A DNA stretch of 64,000 nucleotides from Pseudomaricurvus sp050633365 (GTDB lineage: Bacteria; Pseudomonadota; Gammaproteobacteria; Pseudomonadales; Cellvibrionaceae), in contig JBOEGJ010000011.1 of the NCBI GenBank assembly GCA_050633365.1, positions 124,001 to 188,000 on the forward strand, given 5' to 3'. The notes under the pieces were generated by a model. It searched no databases. It saw only the letters and a program-made list of their open reading frames with translations, and was not told where the DNA came from. The translations under genes were made by a program, and so were the position numbers. Every line of letters begins with the position of its first letter. Position 1 is the first letter of the stretch. Shown here one piece after another: positions 61,562-64,000 of this stretch.

Positions 61562-63133
61562 ATGAGAAAGAATGGTGCGGTAACGGGGAAAGAAGTTGTC
61601 ATTAAATCCAGCGATGAAATCGTGTCGGCCACGACCACAAAAGGCGTCATTACCTTCTGTAACGACACCTTTTGTGACATTGCAGGATTTGAACGAGAAG
61701 AGCTTATTGGCCAAGCTCACAACATCCTACGTCACCCGGACATGCCATCTGCGGCCTTCAAAATGCTATGGGATAGTATTCAGGACGGCAAACCGTGGAT
61801 GGGCATTGTCAAAAACCGCTGCAAGAATGGCGATCACTATTGGGTCGATGCCTATGTCACGCCTCTCAAGGAAAACGGCCAAGTAACCGGCTATGAATCA
61901 GTTCGAGTCAAAGCCGATCAAACCGTAATTGAACGCGCAGAACAAACCTATCAACGTATCAACGCAGGGAAACCGGCCATACCCAGCTACGAAAAGTGGC
62001 GACATCAATTGACCGCTTTTGGCCTCACCACTGCGGTTGTATTGACCATATTTCTTCTCGACCTCTTTCTGTTCGCCGAACTTTCCACCACTGCTATCGC
62101 CATGGCTTGTCTAACCAGCGGTATTGCCGGCGTAATTAGTACCTGGGTGGCGCAGCGCGGTCAGAATGAAGCTGCAGAACTCGCACGGCGGGAGATCGAT
62201 GACTCTCTAGCCGCTTATATCTATACCGGCCGCGGCGACACCGTGGGTCAAATTGAGTTCGCGCAATTGGCACAAAACGCTCGATTGAGAACCGCTTTGG
62301 GGCGTTTCGTAGAATCTTCAAAGGAGGTTATGCAACGCTCTGAGCTCGCCTTAGAGCAGGCTCGCTGTAGCCACAATGGCATGACCGCACAACTCATGGA
62401 AACCGAAAAAGTCGCGCAATCCATGCAACAGATGTCGCTGGCGGTGCAGGAAGTGGCCGCCGGAGCAACCCAAACATCCGGGGCCACCAGCGAAGCTATT
62501 GAGCAAGTGAGCCGTGGTAATCAGGTCCTCACTGGGGCTAGCACGGCAATTCAGGGGCTATCGTCCAATATGTCTGATTTAGGCAATGTGGTTGATCGAC
62601 TGTCGGACGACAGCGCTCAAATTGCCAGCGTCGTTGATGTGATTAGAGGCATTGCTGAGCAAACCAACCTATTGGCACTTAACGCCGCTATTGAGGCTGC
62701 CCGCGCCGGCGAACAGGGTCGAGGATTCGCAGTGGTTGCCGACGAGGTCCGCACCCTTGCGCAGCGAACCCAAGAGTCGACCCAACACATTCAAGACATC
62801 ATTGAAAAACTCGGCAAAGCTACCAACGATGCCGCCAGTAACATGGGAGATTGCCTGAATTTAGCAGACAAGAGCGTCACCGAAATGGGCAATGTCAGCG
62901 ATGCGCTCGGGGAAATATCCGAATCCGTCGGCAGCATTGATCAAATGTCCCAACGTATTGCCTCAGCTGCTGAAGAGCAGTCCGCTACCGCCATCGAGGT
63001 TGAAAGAAATACCCAATCAATTTCCGACATAGCCTCCCAAACACAACAAGAGGCAGAGTCAGCATCGAGACTTAGCCAAGAAATGGCCGAGTTAACCGAA
63101 AAGCAGTTCCATATGGTTGAGCAATTTCACTAG
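61562..63133 (+). CDS. Aer-like PAS chemoreceptor (methyl-accepting chemotaxis protein)
   Basis: A 523-residue receptor. The N-terminal PAS domain (about 15-115, FCDIAGFEREELIGQAHNILRHP is the Aer-type FAD-binding signature; KNGDHYWVDAYVTP follows) is cytoplasmic. Two hydrophobic segments (about 152-172 and 175-198) anchor it, with no periplasmic domain. The signalling domain (about 260-523) has the conserved tip EQTNLLALNAAIEAARAGEQ. It likely senses redox state through FAD for aerotaxis. A sigma-28 promoter ties it to the late flagellar regulon. Confidence 0.9.
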   Translation: MRKNGAVTGKEVVIKSSDEIVSATTTKGVITFCNDTFCDIAGFEREELIGQAHNILRHPDMPSAAFKMLWDSIQDGKPWMGIVKNRCKNGDHYWVDAYVTPLKENGQVTGYESVRVKADQTVIERAEQTYQRINAGKPAIPSYEKWRHQLTAFGLTTAVVLTIFLLDLFLFAELSTTAIAMACLTSGIAGVISTWVAQRGQNEAAELARREIDDSLAAYIYTGRGDTVGQIEFAQLAQNARLRTALGRFVESSKEVMQRSELALEQARCSHNGMTAQLMETEKVAQSMQQMSLAVQEVAAGATQTSGATSEAIEQVSRGNQVLTGASTAIQGLSSNMSDLGNVVDRLSDDSAQIASVVDVIRGIAEQTNLLALNAAIEAARAGEQGRGFAVVADEVRTLAQRTQESTQHIQDIIEKLGKATNDAASNMGDCLNLADKSVTEMGNVSDALGEISESVGSIDQMSQRIASAAEEQSATAIEVERNTQSISDIASQTQQEAESASRLSQEMAELTEKQFHMVEQFH

Positions 63134-63205
63134 GGAATTACTATTCAAAAAAGCCATGAATCGAAAAGCTATAGAATTAGGCTGAACATCTAAAAGCGGT
63201 ATCCC

Positions 63206-63233
63206 GGGCACGAATGATCGTGCCCTACGGCAC
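63206..63233. other. Overlapping alternative hairpins upstream of bioA
   Basis: A perfect 8-base-pair hairpin GGGCACGA/TCGTGCCC (63206-63225) shares its right arm with a second hairpin GTGCC/GGCAC (63220-63233), so only one can form. It lies in the 283-base gap between the receptor and bioA, and no T tract follows. Confidence 0.45.
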
Positions 63234-63416
63234 CCACAGAGATTTTCCGCACCTCATCTTTCATCGTACGGCGCATCGCCGTAGTAAACTCTAGTACCGG
63301 CGCTTCGCCGTCATGAACTTCAGCCCCAGTCGCCGCCCTGCCGAAGCCAGTTTTTCTATGCTTGCGTTTACGCGATAGCTTCCTACAATGTCGCCATCCC
63401 AACCTAAGAGACGATC

Positions 63417-64000
63417 ATGAGCGAGACTAACGACGCAAATCAAAACCACACGCCCGATGGACGATCCCAAGCTCTCATCGAAGGCGATCGGCAGTTCGTC
63501 TGGCATCCCTATGCGTCGTTTATCGACGCCCCGCCCATCTATCCGGTTGAATCGGCTCAGGGGTCTACCCTGACATTAACTGACGGACGTCAGCTACTCG
63601 ATGGAATGTCTTCCTGGTGGTGCACGATTCACGGTTACAGTAATCCCGCGGTTACCGAAGCGGCCAAGGCACAGCTCGACAAAATGTCTCACGTGATGTT
63701 TGGCGGACTCACTCATCAGCCAGCGGTGGAACTGGCAGAGCTCTTAGTGCAACTCACTCCAGCCAACCTGAGCAAAGTATTTTTCTCGGACTCGGGCTCA
63801 GTGGCGGTAGAAGTGAGCATGAAGATGGCCATTCAATATTGGCACAGTCAAGGCTCCGCCAGAAAGAACAAGTTTCTCAGCCTGCGCAATGGCTATCACG
63901 GCGATACCATTGGGGCCATGTCAGTGTGCGATCCGGTCACCGGCATGCATCATTTATTCAGTGAGTCGTTGATCAAAAATCATTTTGTCGACGCTCCCCC
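63417..64000 (+). CDS. bioA: Adenosylmethionine-8-amino-7-oxononanoate aminotransferase BioA, N-terminal part
   Basis: The first 194 codons of a class III aminotransferase of biotin synthesis; the rest lies beyond the right edge. It has VWHPYASFIDAPPIYPVESA, MSSWWCTIHGYSNPAV, SHVMFGGLTH and FFSDSGSVAVEVSMKMAIQY, all typical of BioA. It transfers an amino group from SAM to KAPA. The ATG at 63417 is preceded by AAGAGA. Confidence 0.95.
   Translation, partial: MSETNDANQNHTPDGRSQALIEGDRQFVWHPYASFIDAPPIYPVESAQGSTLTLTDGRQLLDGMSSWWCTIHGYSNPAVTEAAKAQLDKMSHVMFGGLTHQPAVELAELLVQLTPANLSKVFFSDSGSVAVEVSMKMAIQYWHSQGSARKNKFLSLRNGYHGDTIGAMSVCDPVTGMHHLFSESLIKNHFVDAP

Noticed and set aside
1..64000. CRISPR array, insertion sequence or integron
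   Set aside because: No regularly spaced repeats, transposase or integrase genes and no terminal inverted repeats with target duplications were seen.

Overview
The window (about 49% GC by eye, no phage or IS genes) reads as the chromosomal flagellar region of a marine-type gammaproteobacterium with Pseudomonas-like, FleQ-controlled flagellar regulation. Pointers are the fleQ/fleSR sigma-54 activators, the order flgBCDE-FGHIJ-KL, cheVR next to flgAMN, a tRNA with encoded CCA, and housekeeping genes rsmE, ttcA, apt, ald and bioA. I would place it near the Pseudomonadales/Cellvibrionales; genus is not determinable from the sequence alone.

Layout. 1-5.6 kb: fliF (cut by the window edge), fliE, a 56-residue basic protein on the opposite strand, fleR, fleS and an EamA transporter. 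5.6-11.3 kb: a possible small RNA, fleQ, then chaperones (fliS-like, fliT-like, fliS-like), a receiver-TPR protein and a third fliS. 11.4-23.5 kb: flagellin glycosylation, with a Maf glycosyltransferase and methyltransferase on the plus strand facing a tight nine-gene operon for a CMP-legionaminic-acid-type nonulosonate (legB, legC, legG, legI, formyltransferase, ptmE, legF, class III aminotransferase, ptmA-like SDR). 23.6-30.6 kb: fliD, flaG and two large flagellins. 31-44.2 kb: a second fliT-like gene, flgL, flgK, flgJ, flgI, flgH, flgG, flgF, flgE, flgD, flgC, flgB. 44.5-48.6 kb: cheR, cheV, flgA, flgM, flgN. 48.7-51.2 kb: an arsenosugar-type cluster (two glycosyltransferases plus ArsS radical SAM). 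51.3-64 kb: tRNA-Arg, rsmE, a GGDEF-EAL protein, ald with its Lrp-type regulator, apt, two hypotheticals, ttcA, a PilZ protein, an Aer-type chemoreceptor and the start of bioA.

Regulation is unusually readable. Sigma-54 (-24/-12) sites with exact GG-N10-GC spacing precede fliE, fleSR, fliS2-fliT-fliS1, flagellin 2, flgF, flgB and flgA. Sigma-28 (TAAA-N15-GCCGATAA type) sites precede flagellin 1, flgMN, cheVR, fliD, fliS3 and the Aer receptor. FleQ has a plausible sigma-70 promoter. This fits the known hierarchy FleQ to FleSR to late genes, with FlgM holding FliA.

The most interesting points are: the nonulosonate operon contains a formyltransferase where LegH acetyltransferase is expected, suggesting an N-formyl legionaminic-type flagellin sugar; the two flagellins appear to be under different sigma factors, with fliS paralogs split the same way; all exported axial proteins (flagellins, FliD, FlgK, FlgE) are much longer than usual; and there are two self-contained small transcription units (1215-1592 and about 5645-5866). 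Everything here is from reading the sequence; no database searches were possible.
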